Source of the DNA: Saccharina japonica
Taxonomy: Eukaryota; Sar; Phaeophyceae; Laminariales; Laminariaceae
Direction: 5' to 3'
NCBI GenBank assembly: GCA_008828725.1
Contig: MEHQ01001759.1
Span: 1-64,000, forward strand
DNA length: 64,000 bases
Below are positions 1-10,234 of this stretch, piece after piece; within the stretch, counting starts at the first letter, position 1, and every line of letters starts with the position of its first letter. A program made the translations under genes and the position numbers. The notes beneath the pieces are model-generated. The model searched no databases. It had not been told where the DNA came from and saw nothing but the letters and a program-made list of their open reading frames with translations.

Positions 1-33
1 GCCGTGGGGGCGGAAGGGCCTCTTATTCCCTAG
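1..33. mobile_element. Cut-off right end of a large TIR element (arm A type)
   Basis: The first 33 bases match the last bases of the element ending at 2698, including the GGGGGCGGAAGGGCC stretch and the terminal CTTATTCCCTAG. The rest of the element lies left of the window. It is followed directly by a second end (34-125). Confidence 0.7.
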
Positions 34-125
34 TTATATTTATTTCGACCCTCTATCATCTCCATTACTACTTGCTTCAATCTGGCCCTACCGCCGTGGG
101 GGCGGGAGGGCCACTTATTCCCTAG
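34..125. mobile_element. Solo right-end fragment of the TIR element (arm B type)
   Basis: This stretch matches the last 90 or so bases of the arm that ends at 7717 (ttatttcgaccctctatc, then the GGCCCTACCGCCGTGG hairpin, then CTTATTCCCTAG). Only the end is present, so it is a fragment or the product of a deletion. Its last bases supply the TAG stop codon of the minus-strand frame at 122-943, so the junction cuts off whatever lay downstream of that frame. Confidence 0.65.
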
Positions 126-943
126 TTATCCATATTGTCGAGTTCTTCGTCAGACGGATCAAATAAATGTAGCAAAACTGGGCATCTTAATATTTCAAAT
201 AGAGACGTTCTTTCAGAGATTTTTTTCAACATTTTAATACACGAAGTGATATCAAGCCCCAATGCTTTTTCATTTGTTTTAATCATGCTTGTCGACACCA
301 GAAACACGCCGAATATCTCTGAATGCAATTTACAGTACGTAATCACGTCTTGTATCTCTCAAAGTGTAAACGCAATTGATCTTATATTTCGAAAATATAT
401 AAGTGACGTTTCTTCCATTACTTTCCCAGTTGTCTCAGAACAGAAGTTGTCCGCAAATATTTTCCCCATAGATGCAACCTGTGTCAAAATTTCTGCGACC
501 CTTTCTTCGTTTGATGCAGCGAAAATTCCTCTAATCTCACGATACCATTCCATAACATATTCATGATGTTGTCTTCTCTTTTTACGTTCTTCTTTTTCTT
601 CTGGACGTTCTTTGCTTCGTTCGAATTTGTACATTTTATCTTCTTCACTCTCTTTCTCGATCAGAGTGTCCTCCAATCTACTGACTGATTTTCGCATCTC
701 TCAACATATTTCTTTCATCTTTTGTATTTCTACTGCGTGTCCTTCATCTGCCTCGGTTTCGGATATACATTCATTCAAGTATTGTATTCTACCATTTGAG
801 CATTTTTGAGCATGTGACATCAAGACTTTGTAATCATTAAGATTAGTGCCGCTCGGTATATCTTGTTTTGCGAATAGGAGTAGCTCTTTTAAATAAGATG
901 TATGAGACTGTGAAGCATTGTGTTTCTTAAATTTTCCAGGGTG
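122..943 (-). pseudogene. Coiled-coil-like protein gene, interrupted by TGA codons and cut at its 3' end
   Basis: I do not recognise the product. One minus-strand frame stays open from about 943 to 122 apart from TGA codons at 703-701 and 361-359; a third TGA at 946-944 bounds it upstream. The first ATG is at 820. The peptide is rich in Glu, Lys and Arg, with a stretch near 650-560 (ERSKERPEEKEERKKRRQHH) that suggests a charged helix, then mixed hydrophobic helices. All in-frame stops in this frame are TGA; none is TAA or TAG. Upstream, another frame at about 990-910 (ECDTLENLRNT) also looks coding, which suggests a frameshift. The final TAG lies inside the element end at 125, so the C terminus is artificial. 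It borders the inner edge of arm A at 1025, in the same position as the capsid core of the 48.4-53.5 kb element. Decayed gene is the simplest reading. TGA read as an amino acid is a weaker alternative. Confidence 0.45.
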
Positions 944-1024
944 TCACACTCGTTTTTGTAATGTTTTATTTTATTTCTACAACGTGTAGAATTATCTTGC
1001 ATATTTGTTTTCAAATTATATACT

Positions 1025-2698
1025 ATCTATCTATTATATATAGTTCGTCTGATGCCCAAAAAACAATACTTTAATCAAGTGATCTTTGATGCCCACTTTA
1101 TCATAGCAACTTAGAGTGGAGCAAAACCAAACAAAAAAAAACATCCATTTTTTTCTCCCACACATTCAAAGCACTCTTCTCCCTACGCCGGCACGCCAGG
1201 CACCGTCTTCTTACGTCGCAGGCTGGCATACTGTAGTACAACTCGCACGTGCGCCGTGCTTGTCGCCATGGCCACAGCGATTCGCGGCTGCTCTACGTAC
1301 GAGTATTGCAGCAGTGCGGTAGATTGTATCGTCCATCCTCGCTTTGGTCGCCTACTCGTATCGTATTCCACCGCATAACAGGTACCAGGTAGCAGGTATC
1401 AGAGAGCACCAACAACTGTCCTCAAGTCAAGCACCGCCGCCACCACCACCACCACCACCACCAGCTGAGCACCAGTAGCAGCAGAAACGTGTCGCTGCTG
1501 TTGGTGGTGGTGGTTGTGTTTGCTGGTTTTGGTTTTGCAACAAATCTCGATCACTCTCCAAGGGATGGCAAGAAATAGACCATTTTGTCGAATGCGGCGC
1601 AATAATATGATACCAGGTATCACATATACCAGGCTAGCTCGTAGGTGCCGCGAGACACAATCATAGCTCTTCGTCGATACATCACGTTCAGCGATGCTCA
1701 GGTGACATGCTCATGTGGCATTCTCATGAGCCTGCGTCATGCTGTCATCATGCTGTCTGTGCACGCACGTACGTACGTACATAAAATGTGCCTGTTGTAT
1801 ATACGTACGTACGAAAAAGGCTGCTGCAGCAGTACGTATTTATTTATATCATACGTACGTACTGGTACGTATTACTGATGGCCTAAATACTCGGAGTACT
1901 TGAAGTATGAGCAGTACTGAAGGCCCAAATACTCCGAGTACTGGGAGTATGAGCAGTACTTATCCTCGAGTACAAGCAGTACTGGAGTAAAAACATCTAA
2001 ATTACTCGGAGTACTCCCGAATATCGAGAGTATTGGACACCGAAATACTGCGAGTACACAAAGTACCAGTACCTAAAATATGTTTTTTCTCGAAAATACT
2101 CTAATTATACTCCGAGGTAATGGGAGCAAATCTGTGAATTTTGAAATGCTATAAACGGCAGTCGCATGCTCCCAGAACCTGGGAGGAATGACGGCCGAGT
2201 CTTTAAAATGATGCAAAATGCTCCTTACGTACTTCACACTCCGAGTGTACTCCGAGTATCGAGTACATTTCGTACTCCGAGTACTTAAGAGTATTAGAGT
2301 ACTGGCGGCCTGAATACTCGGAGTACTTGGAGTATGAGCAGTACTGAAGCCCCAAGTACGCGTCGGGAGTAAAAGGAGTACCCGCAGTATCGGACCCCGA
2401 ATTACTCCGAGTACAAGCAGTATCGAGAGTGTCCATACACGAAATACTCCGAATACGAGCAGTATCCCGGAGTATCGAACCCCGAAATACTCCGAGTAGA
2501 CGAAGTATCTGGAGTATTTTATCTCAAATACTCCTTACTTTACTCCAAGGTACTCGGAGCATCTGTGGAATATTCGCAGTCAATTTGTTTCCTATTTATT
2601 CCTGCATATTATTTTTAAGTTGAGCCTTTATCATCTCCATTACTACTTGCTTTAATGGCCCTACCGCCGTGGGGGCGGAAGGGCCTCTTATTCCCTAG
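1025..2698. mobile_element. Arm A (right arm) of a large TIR element
   Basis: It is nearly collinear with 51893-53539 and, inverted, with 3316-4245. From the inner edge outward it contains the tctattatatatagttcg boundary, two GATGCCCA motifs, a (CAC)n tract at about 1437-1465, ACGTACGT runs at 1765-1862, a long array of imperfect TACTCGGAGTAC palindromes (about 1885-2560), and the hairpin end with CTTATTCCCTAG followed by TA. No convincing gene lies in it. The short open frames are by-products of the repeats. Confidence 0.8.
1885..2560. repeat. Array of degenerate TACTCGGAGTAC palindromes in arm A
   Basis: Dozens of copies of CTCGGAGTAC, AGTACTCCGAGTA and close variants follow one another at irregular spacing. 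Equivalent arrays lie at 3470-4150 and 52735-53410. The unit is its own reverse complement or nearly so, so either strand could fold heavily. Protein-binding arrays of this sort occur below the ends of some DNA transposons; that role here is inference. Confidence 0.7.
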
Positions 2699-2700
2699 TA

Positions 2701-3313
2701 CATATTTACATTTAAAATAAAAGCGATATGTAATTCTAATAAAAAGTACCCTAACGCCTGGTCATGACACCGAAACAAGCTAAGAAAAAGTTGGCGATTT
2801 ACGGCCGTTGGCAGAACAGCAGAACAGTAGGAAGAATTCTCGTCTTTGTCGACCTTTTCGGTTCACACGAGTGTGCATTTATTTCATAAACTCGTACAAA
2901 AGCGAACGGCTTTGCGCGATACAGCTGGACACGACACGAGGTAGATTTCACTTTCATGTCGGCTTTTTCTGTCGTTTTTTGTGCGTATTAAAAACAAATA
3001 CGCATTGGATATTACTCTCCTATACTCAACGCGGTAATCTGACTCTTTAAGAATGAAAATTGAAAATTCAAGGTAGGTTTGGTGTGGGATTCCGTGTATT
3101 TTTTTCTTATGGATACGGTAAAGGTAATTTATCACAAAATGTTTTTGTTCGAATCGAAAAGATCACATAAAAAACACATTTTTCCCCGATAGTTCGGTTC
3201 GATCGATTTCACACAAAAAACAAACGGGAAAAAAACGGGAAAAAAAAAGAAACAAAATCATACAAACAACATCAAACACCTACGTTCATTTCGTGACAAC
3301 TATTATATATAGA
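2701..3313. other. AT-rich spacer between two element ends, with a copy of the module found upstream of the capsid gene
   Basis: This stretch lies between a right end (2698) and a left end (3316). Bases 2757-2965 match 50985-51200 and 51450-51670, the repeated module upstream of the capsid gene, including a short frame beginning MTPKQAKKKLAIYGRW. The rest is AT-rich with poly(A) runs near 3220-3260. No gene is recognised. Confidence 0.6.
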
Positions 3314-3315
3314 TA

Positions 3316-6300
3316 CTAGGGAATAAGAGGCCCTCCCGCCCCCACGGCGATAGGGCCATTAAAGCAAGTAGTAATGGAGATGACAAAGGCTCAAATTAAA
3401 AATAATATGTACGAATGAATAGGAAACAAATTGACTGCGAATATTCCACAGATGCTCCGAGAACCTTGGAGTAAAGTAAGGAGTATTGGAGATAAAATAC
3501 TTCAGGTACTTCGTCTACTCGGAGTATTTCGGGGTTCGATACTCCGGGATACTGCTCGTAGTCGGAGTATTTCGGGTATGAACACTCTCGATGCTGCTTT
3601 TACTCGGAGTAATTCGGGGTCCGATACTGCGGGTACTCCTTTTACTCCCGACGAGTATTTGGGGCTTCAGTACTGCTCATACTCCAAGTACTCCGAGTAT
3701 TCAGGCCGCCAGTACTCTAATACTCTTAAGTACTCGGAGTACGAAATGTACTCGATACTCGGAGTAGACTCGGAGTGTGAAGTACGTAAGGAGCATTTTG
3801 CATCATTTTAAAGACTCGGCCGTCATTCCTCCCAGGTTCTGGGAGCATGCGACTGCCGTTTATAGCATTTCAAAATTCACAGATTTACTCCCATTACCTC
3901 GGAGTATAATTAGAGTATTTTCGAGAAAAAACATATTTTAGGTACTCGTACTTTGTGTACTCGCAGTATTTCGGTGTCCAATACTCTCGATATTCGGGAG
4001 TACTCCGAGTAATTTAGATGTTTTTACTCCAGTACTGCTTGTACTCGAGGATAAGTACTGCTCATACTCCCAGTACTCGGAGTATTTGGGCCTTCAGTAC
4101 TGCTCATACTTCAAGTACTCCGAGTATTTAGGCCATCAGTACTCTAATACGTACGTACGTATGATAGAAATAAATACGTACTGCTGCAGCAGCCTTTTTC
4201 GTACGTACGTATATACAACAGGCACATTTTATGTACGTACGTACGTAAAAAAAACTTCGTACAGCAGTTCGCTTTGATGCCCAATTCCCAAATCAACCAC
4301 AAATAGAACATATATTCTGCATGCGACGATTGACCTTCGATCTCGACATAGACTCAGTCCACGACTAACGACCTTCGTACCAGGCAAGGCCAGCAAGTGT
4401 ACATAGCGGCCTCGAAGGTATCATTACGATTCGTAGTCTAGGGGGCGAGCGGTTGCTTGCGGCGTCCGACGGTCTTCGTCGAAAAACCTTAAAACACTCG
4501 TTCTTGCGATCGGATAGAGTTTTCGTGTTCTGTTTTGAACTCAGCTGCCAACTGTGTTTTCGTCAGACGCCTGCTCTGCGCCCTCCGCATATCATCGACC
4601 GAGGCGTGAGAACTGTGGCACTACGCTCGTAGGGTGGATCGGAGGTCCTCACCAGCGCGATGCGTTCAGAGTTTATGACGCAGTCGTTGGGTTTGTCGAT
4701 CGATATGTCAAAATGTCAAACTTGAAAAAATGCGATTTTTTTCTTGTATATGATACGTACCTGGTATAAAAAACCAAGTATCCCCGTCGTCGTACGAGTA
4801 CTTGACGTATGTACGAGTATGTATGTATGTGCTGTCTGGTACCTGGTATGAACGAACCTGGTATCAACTACGCATCCCCGTCGTACATGCGTACTCGTAT
4901 GAATACAAGTATGAATACGGGCTCCAGGTTCACAGCTTGAGCCTGTGGCACTTTCCTTCTTGTCTGTGTACGCGTCGAAGAGACGCCAGGTTGTTGATCA
5001 CACGAGATCTGGTTTGCACGATAAGATACGGAGATCTTATGACAGGGTGAATTGGTGATACTTGCATGGGAGATCCTTACGGTGATCTCCGACAAGATGT
5101 TACCGGGCGCTTCCGACAAGATGTATGTATGTGCAGGTATATATCATATGTACGAGTATACGAGTTCATAAGACACTCTGTCTCCTCTCGTACCACACTG
5201 GTGATGGTACTCGTATAAGTGCTGATGATGGTGTATCATAGTAGTGTTGAGTTGACGTACAGTAGTATATGTGTTGTTGTTTGGTATCCACGACCCGGCT
5301 CCAAGAAGCACTTCGTACGAGTATGTATGTGCAGGTATACGAGTGATATATGAGTACGTAAGACAGCACACAGCACTCTCTCGTACACTGGCGACGGTGA
5401 CTGTTCACCCTAGCCAAGGCCACAGTCGTTGAGCAAGATCGTTTATATTTACGCAGGGATGTGTTCATGCACGGATGCTTATACTCGTATGTTGGCCTAT
5501 ATCTAGACTTCGGAAATCCGCCGACATTGTAATATTGACAACCGAGGATAGGTTTGCCCCTACACGCTTTGTGCTAGAGCTGTCGACGTTGTTTACTCTT
5601 CTTTGATTCCGGAGTTATCAGGTTGACAGTCTTGTGTTTATATGTTCGTTATTGTTTCTTGCCTTCTCCTGTCTTCTTCAGCGTATTATATCTTATCATT
5701 ATTATCATCATCTTTGCCATCCGACAATGTGCAGCATGACCTTCAGCGTTGACCACTCATAACATTCCCGAAAGCAGAAAACCACGGAAACAAAGGAAAC
5801 CTATGCGCAAAGTCTAACTGTTTGGCAGCTCTTGTATCTTTGGTTGTGTTTATGTCCCTATCGTTTCTATTTTCTTCACCATTATTTGTACTCCTATTAA
5901 CCTTCGCCGTCAATTTGTTTCCTATTTATTCCAAAAAAAACTTCGTACAGCAGTTCGCTTTGATGCCCAATTCCCAAATCAACCACAAATAGAACATATA
6001 TTCTGCATGCGACGATTGACCTTCGATCTCGACATAGACTCAGTCCACGACTAACGACCTTCGTACCAGGCAAGGCCAGCAAGTGTACATAGCGGCCTCG
6101 AAGGTATCATTACGATTCGTAGTCTAGGGGGCGAGCGGTTGCTTGCGGCGTCCGACGGTCTTCGTCGAAAAACCTTAAAACACTCGTTCTTGCGATCGGA
6201 TAGAGTTTTCGTGTTCTGTTTTGAACTCAGCTGCCAACTGTGTTTTCGTCAGACGCCTGCTCTGCGCCCTCCGCATATCATCGACCGAGGCGTGAGAACT

Positions 6301-7717
6301 GTGGCACTACGCTCGTAGGGTGGATCGGAGGTCCTCACCAGCGCGATGCGTTCAGAGTTTATGACGCAGTCGTTGGGTTTGTCGATCGATATGTCAAAAT
6401 GTCAAACTTGAAAAAATGCGATTTTTTTCTTGTATATGATACGTACCTGGTATAAAAAACCAAGTATCCCCGTCGTCGTACGAGTACTTGACGTATGTAC
6501 GAGTATGTATGTATGTGCTGTCTGGTACCTGGTATGAACGAACCTGGTATCAACTACGCATCCCCGTCGTACATGCGTACTCGTATGAATACAAGTATGA
6601 ATACGGGCTCCAGGTTCACAGCTTGAGCCTGTGGCACTTTCCTTCTTGTCTGTGTACGCGTCGAAGAGACGCCAGGTTGTTGATCACACGAGATCTGGTT
6701 TGCACGATAAGATACGGAGATCTTATGACAGGGTGAATTGGTGATACTTGCATGGGAGATCCTTACGGTGATCTCCGACAAGATGTTACCGGGCGCTTCC
6801 GACAAGATGTATGTATGTGCAGGTATATGATATATAATATGTACGAGTATACGAGTTCATAAGACACTCTGTCTCCTCTCGTACCACACTGGTGATGGTA
6901 CTCGTGTAAGTGCTGATGATGGTGTATCATAGTAGTGTTGAGTTGACGTACAGTAGTATATGTGTTGTTGTTTGGTATCCACGACCCGGCTCCAAGAAGC
7001 ACTTCGTACGAGTATATATGTGCAGGTATACGAGTGATATATGAGTACGTAAGACAGCACACAGCACTCTCTCGTACACTGGCGACGGTGACTGTTCACC
7101 CTAGCCAAGGCCACAGTCGTTGAGGAAGATCGTTTATATTTAAGCAGGGATGTGTTCATGCACGGATGCTTATACTCGTATGTTGGCCTATATCTAGACT
7201 TCGGAAATCCGCCGACATTGTAATATTGACAACCGAGGATAGGTTTGCCCCTACACGCTTTGTGCTAGAGCTGTCGACGTTGTTTACTCTTCTTTGATTC
7301 CGGAGTTATCAGGTTGACAGTCTTGTGTTTATATGTTCGTTATTGTTTCTTGCCTTCTCCTGTCTTCTTCAGCGTATTATATCTTATCATTATTATCATC
7401 ATCTTTGCCATCCGACAATGTGCAGCATGACCTTCAGCGTTGACCACTCATAACATTCCCGAAAGCAGAAAACCACGGAAACAAAGGAAACCTATGCGCA
7501 AAGTCTAACTGTTTGGCAGCTCTTGTATCTTTGGTTGTGTTTATGTCCCTATCGTTTCTATTTTCTTCACCATTATTTGTACTCCTATTAACCTTCGCCG
7601 TCAATTTGTTTCCTATTTATTCCTATTATATTTATTTCGACCCTCTATCATCTCCATTACTACTTGCTTCAATCTGGCCCTACCGCCGTGGGGGCGGGAG
7701 GGCCACTTATTCCCTAG
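3316..7717. mobile_element. TIR-bounded element lacking a core (deletion derivative)
   Basis: The ends are CTAGGGAATAAG at 3316 and CTTATTCCCTAG at 7717, both flanked by TA (3314-3315 and 7718-7719). The left part, 3316-4245, is arm A inverted; it stops inside the ACGTACGT run and joins arm B sequence at about 4247. Compared with the 48.4-53.5 kb copy, the inner half of arm A and the whole core are missing. Arm B is present twice in tandem. No transposase or capsid frame is present, so any movement would depend on enzymes made elsewhere. The open frames inside are repeated in both arm B copies and show no recognisable domain. Confidence 0.75.
4247..7622. repeat. Tandem duplication of a 1.69-kb arm B unit
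   Basis: Unit one (about 4247-5932) and unit two (about 5933-7622) align at an offset of 1686 bases that grows to about 1691 after small indels near 6830. They are nearly identical. The join carries a run of A before CTTCGTACAGCAG. The inverted, partly missing third copy is at 48423-49235. A short frame at 4554-4769 is exactly repeated at 6240-6455 but has no known domain. Confidence 0.85.
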
Positions 7718-7719
7718 TA

Positions 7720-9660
7720 CTCATATAAGTCCAAGACGCATTTATGACAGTCTAATTCGAGCATCACATATCTACCACTGTTCCAGGCGTGATACTGTAC
7801 TACAGTATAGTATATACCAGTACGACCTGCACCGCGCTACAGCAGCAGTACTACTGGTGTACAGGTCACTACTACGTACAGCTGTACTGCGCACTGCAGA
7901 ACTTCTGGACAGGTCCGTTGCTTGTTGCGCCAGGTGCAACGTGCGTCGTATATACCAAGCCTCAAATCTGCGACACTCTCGTATATACGGCGCATCATAC
8001 GTATAACGCCGTCCGAGTTAGACATGCGGCTACGTCCCCAATCCCACCCAGGCAAAATCGATACCAGGTACATATGGTACGTAACACAGGCACTCCCTTT
8101 GGTGGTTGTACGTACGTGGGGTGCTGATGATGCAATTGAGCATGTACGGGACGGCAACACATACAAGAGAGCTTACAGCTGGCGCCATGCGCATACCCCG
8201 TTATTCACATGTGGTCTCGAGATGCGACAGTCAGGAGAGAGCCGAAACACAGCAGAATACGAGCTGGTTCCAGCGATAGCCAGAGCTTTACGCCTTCGCA
8301 ACTTTGCGCTTTGGTTTTTGAGAGTTGGAAAACGAAACTTGGCAGGGTTGTACGTCACAACACGAAGACAAAACTCACGCCTGGTCTTTTATGAAGAAAC
8401 TATTGTTTCGTTTTTTAGGTACACTTTTCCATATTTTCTGATTTTTTCGGCAACTTCGACCGTTCCTCATGCGCGTGTTTTATTTTTTTCGTAAAAGGCC
8501 AGGCGCTACGTACTGTATAGTTGTTTTGTATTGTTATTGCGCACAGCCGTGTCAAAAGTTCGTGTTATAACTCTCAAAAACCAACGCGAAAAAACGATTC
8601 TCGTGAGGAGTAAATATTCCACTACGACGTAAGGTGCCAAAATTGCTCTATACATTGTTCTAGTACTTTGGGAGGCGTTTCTTAGAACAGCCCCCCACGG
8701 CTTGCAAATCAAAACAAGTGTCACGAACGTCTTCCTCTTGTTGATGCGATCATGTCAACATGTCTAGTGTCGAATATGTCAACGTACTGACCGATATATC
8801 GCCAGGTTTCAAATTGTCTTGATTTAACTGTAGGAATAGCATCCCTATGTGAAATAGCTCCTCCCCATGTAGTACGACAATGTCCATATCTCGCGAACTA
8901 CAACCCGCACGACAAAAATGGCTTCACCGATGTGTTCCCCTTGTTCATGTGGTCGTGTAGATATACTTAGTGTTGCAAAAAAAACAGTGTATTCCGTTTG
9001 TTATTTCTCGAAGGTGGGATTTTACGCCTTCGAGTGGAACCAGCTCGTAGTTCTGGTTCTGTGTTCTACAGGATAGGGCGCCCACAAATAAGAAAACCCT
9101 ATCGACGAGGGCCGTAGTAATATAACCAAATATTGTTCGTGAAACTTGGTAAATATAAAGGTTTCTGCGGTACCGTAGTAGGTGGTATTATACCGTGGGT
9201 CCTTTTTGCTATTATCGTCCCCTGTGAATAATCGAAAACATGGAAGCTTGCATATTGAAGGGCGCTACAGCAGTATAGAAAAATTGGATCAATAAATCGT
9301 GCTGAGCGGCGAGCGCTGGACTAACATCTATACAAAAGCCCATGCCCAAGGTCGTTCGAGGGTGCTGTCACGCAGTAACAGGTCTTAAAGGCTTGCTCAG
9401 ATTATGCGTTCCTATGATACGTATACCTCTTCTGCTGTACTGCAGCTGCTCCGGTACGATAGTCCATCGATTTATAACGGTACATACGCAATACATACCC
9501 CGCACGTGATAGCTGTACAGTAGTGTACCAGGTACTGTAACTCGAGGTACTGTATGTTTGTCCCCCAAACCCAGCACAGCAGCAGTAGTAGGTGGGCCTC
9601 GGTGGATGCATGCAAAAGAAAACTCCACCCTGCATCATCGGTTGATCTCTCTGTCCTCTC
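7720..9660. other. No gene recognised; contains an inverted-repeat element
   Basis: Arms at about 8310-8360 and 8510-8585 are inverted copies (CTTTGGTTTTTGAGAGTT against AACTCTCAAAAACCAA; CGCCTGGTCTTTTA against TAAAAGGCCAGGCG), so about 275 bases fold back. A second inverted match joins about 8255-8280 to 9038-9063 (GAGCTGGTTCCA and its reverse complement). The long open frame at 7922-8494 crosses the inverted repeat, has no recognisable domain and is probably not a gene. No second exon for the glutathione S-transferase start at 9814 was found here. Confidence 0.5.
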
Positions 9661-9664
9661 TTAC

Positions 9665-9814
9665 CTCGTAGACGGGGCAGGTCTTGAACTCGGAGGCATA
9701 GAACTCTTCGAAGGACATGCGCTTGTCCTCGAAGTCAACGCCTGCCACGGCCAGAGCGACGCGGGTGGCCTCGCCGCGGGCGGGGACCGCGAGGTAGTGG
9801 AACACGGGAGCCAT
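9665..9814 (-). CDS. First exon of a second glutathione S-transferase gene (partial)
   Basis: The minus-strand exon runs from ATG at 9814-9812 to a GAG codon at 9665, followed by the donor GTAAGAG. It encodes 50 residues beginning MAPVFHYLAVPARGEATR, with the catalytic-type tyrosine at residue 7 and a PVY near the end that corresponds to the cis-proline loop of the thioredoxin-like domain. It is the same length and ends at the same codon position as exon 1 of the complete gene at 33723-28066, and the two share VPARGEATRVALAVAGV exactly. Both also have a CCA-rich stretch just upstream of the ATG. The other exons are not found in 1-9660. They may lie left of the window, beyond the TIR elements, or be lost. 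Glutathione S-transferases join reduced glutathione to electrophiles in the cytosol. Confidence 0.75.
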
Positions 9815-10230
9815 GGTGATAAGTGGTGGTGTTGGTGGTAGTGGTGGGGTGGTGGAGATGGCAGAAGTTGAGGTGGTTGTGGTAGTGGTGGCCGTGGGGT
9901 TGTGACCTCGTGTGGGGTCGTGAGATATGCTACGATTACCTGTATGATATGGTATGTGACTTCATACTCTTTCCATCTGTGGCGAGCTGAGAGGACCCCG
10001 TTTGTTCCGCCGCCGGGGGCGGGGCGTATACACGGGACTGTCAGCTTTCAAAAAGTCCGTTTTCCCGATGTCCCGATATTGCTCGAGATAAAAAAAACGG
10101 TGGTTGGAGGAATTGTATGAAAACAAAATGAAAAAAATGAAGCATCATCTTTTGGAAAACCTGCAACCATCTGCGGCGGAGATAGGACGGCTACTCTTTT
10201 TTTTTTTTTTTTTTTTTTTTGTCCATCCAT
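9815..10230. promoter_or_regulatory. 5' flank of the second glutathione S-transferase exon
   Basis: The sequence directly upstream on the minus strand is CCA-rich (9820-9895 read as TGG on the plus strand), then a short GC-rich block at 10005-10030 and a run of about 23 T at 10198-10220. No clear TATA box is seen. Promoter function is inferred only from position. Confidence 0.25.
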
Positions 10231-10234
10231 TTAT

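Noticed and set aside
122-943. Clear evidence for a changed genetic code (TGA as sense)
   Set aside because: Only three TGA are seen in one frame. The capsid and glutathione S-transferase frames use TGG for Trp and have no internal TGA, and another broken gene in the window also has a TAG and a frameshift. Kept only as a question to test.
7922-8494. 190-codon plus-strand open frame
   Set aside because: It crosses an inverted-repeat element, has no recognised motif and lacks splice or start context.
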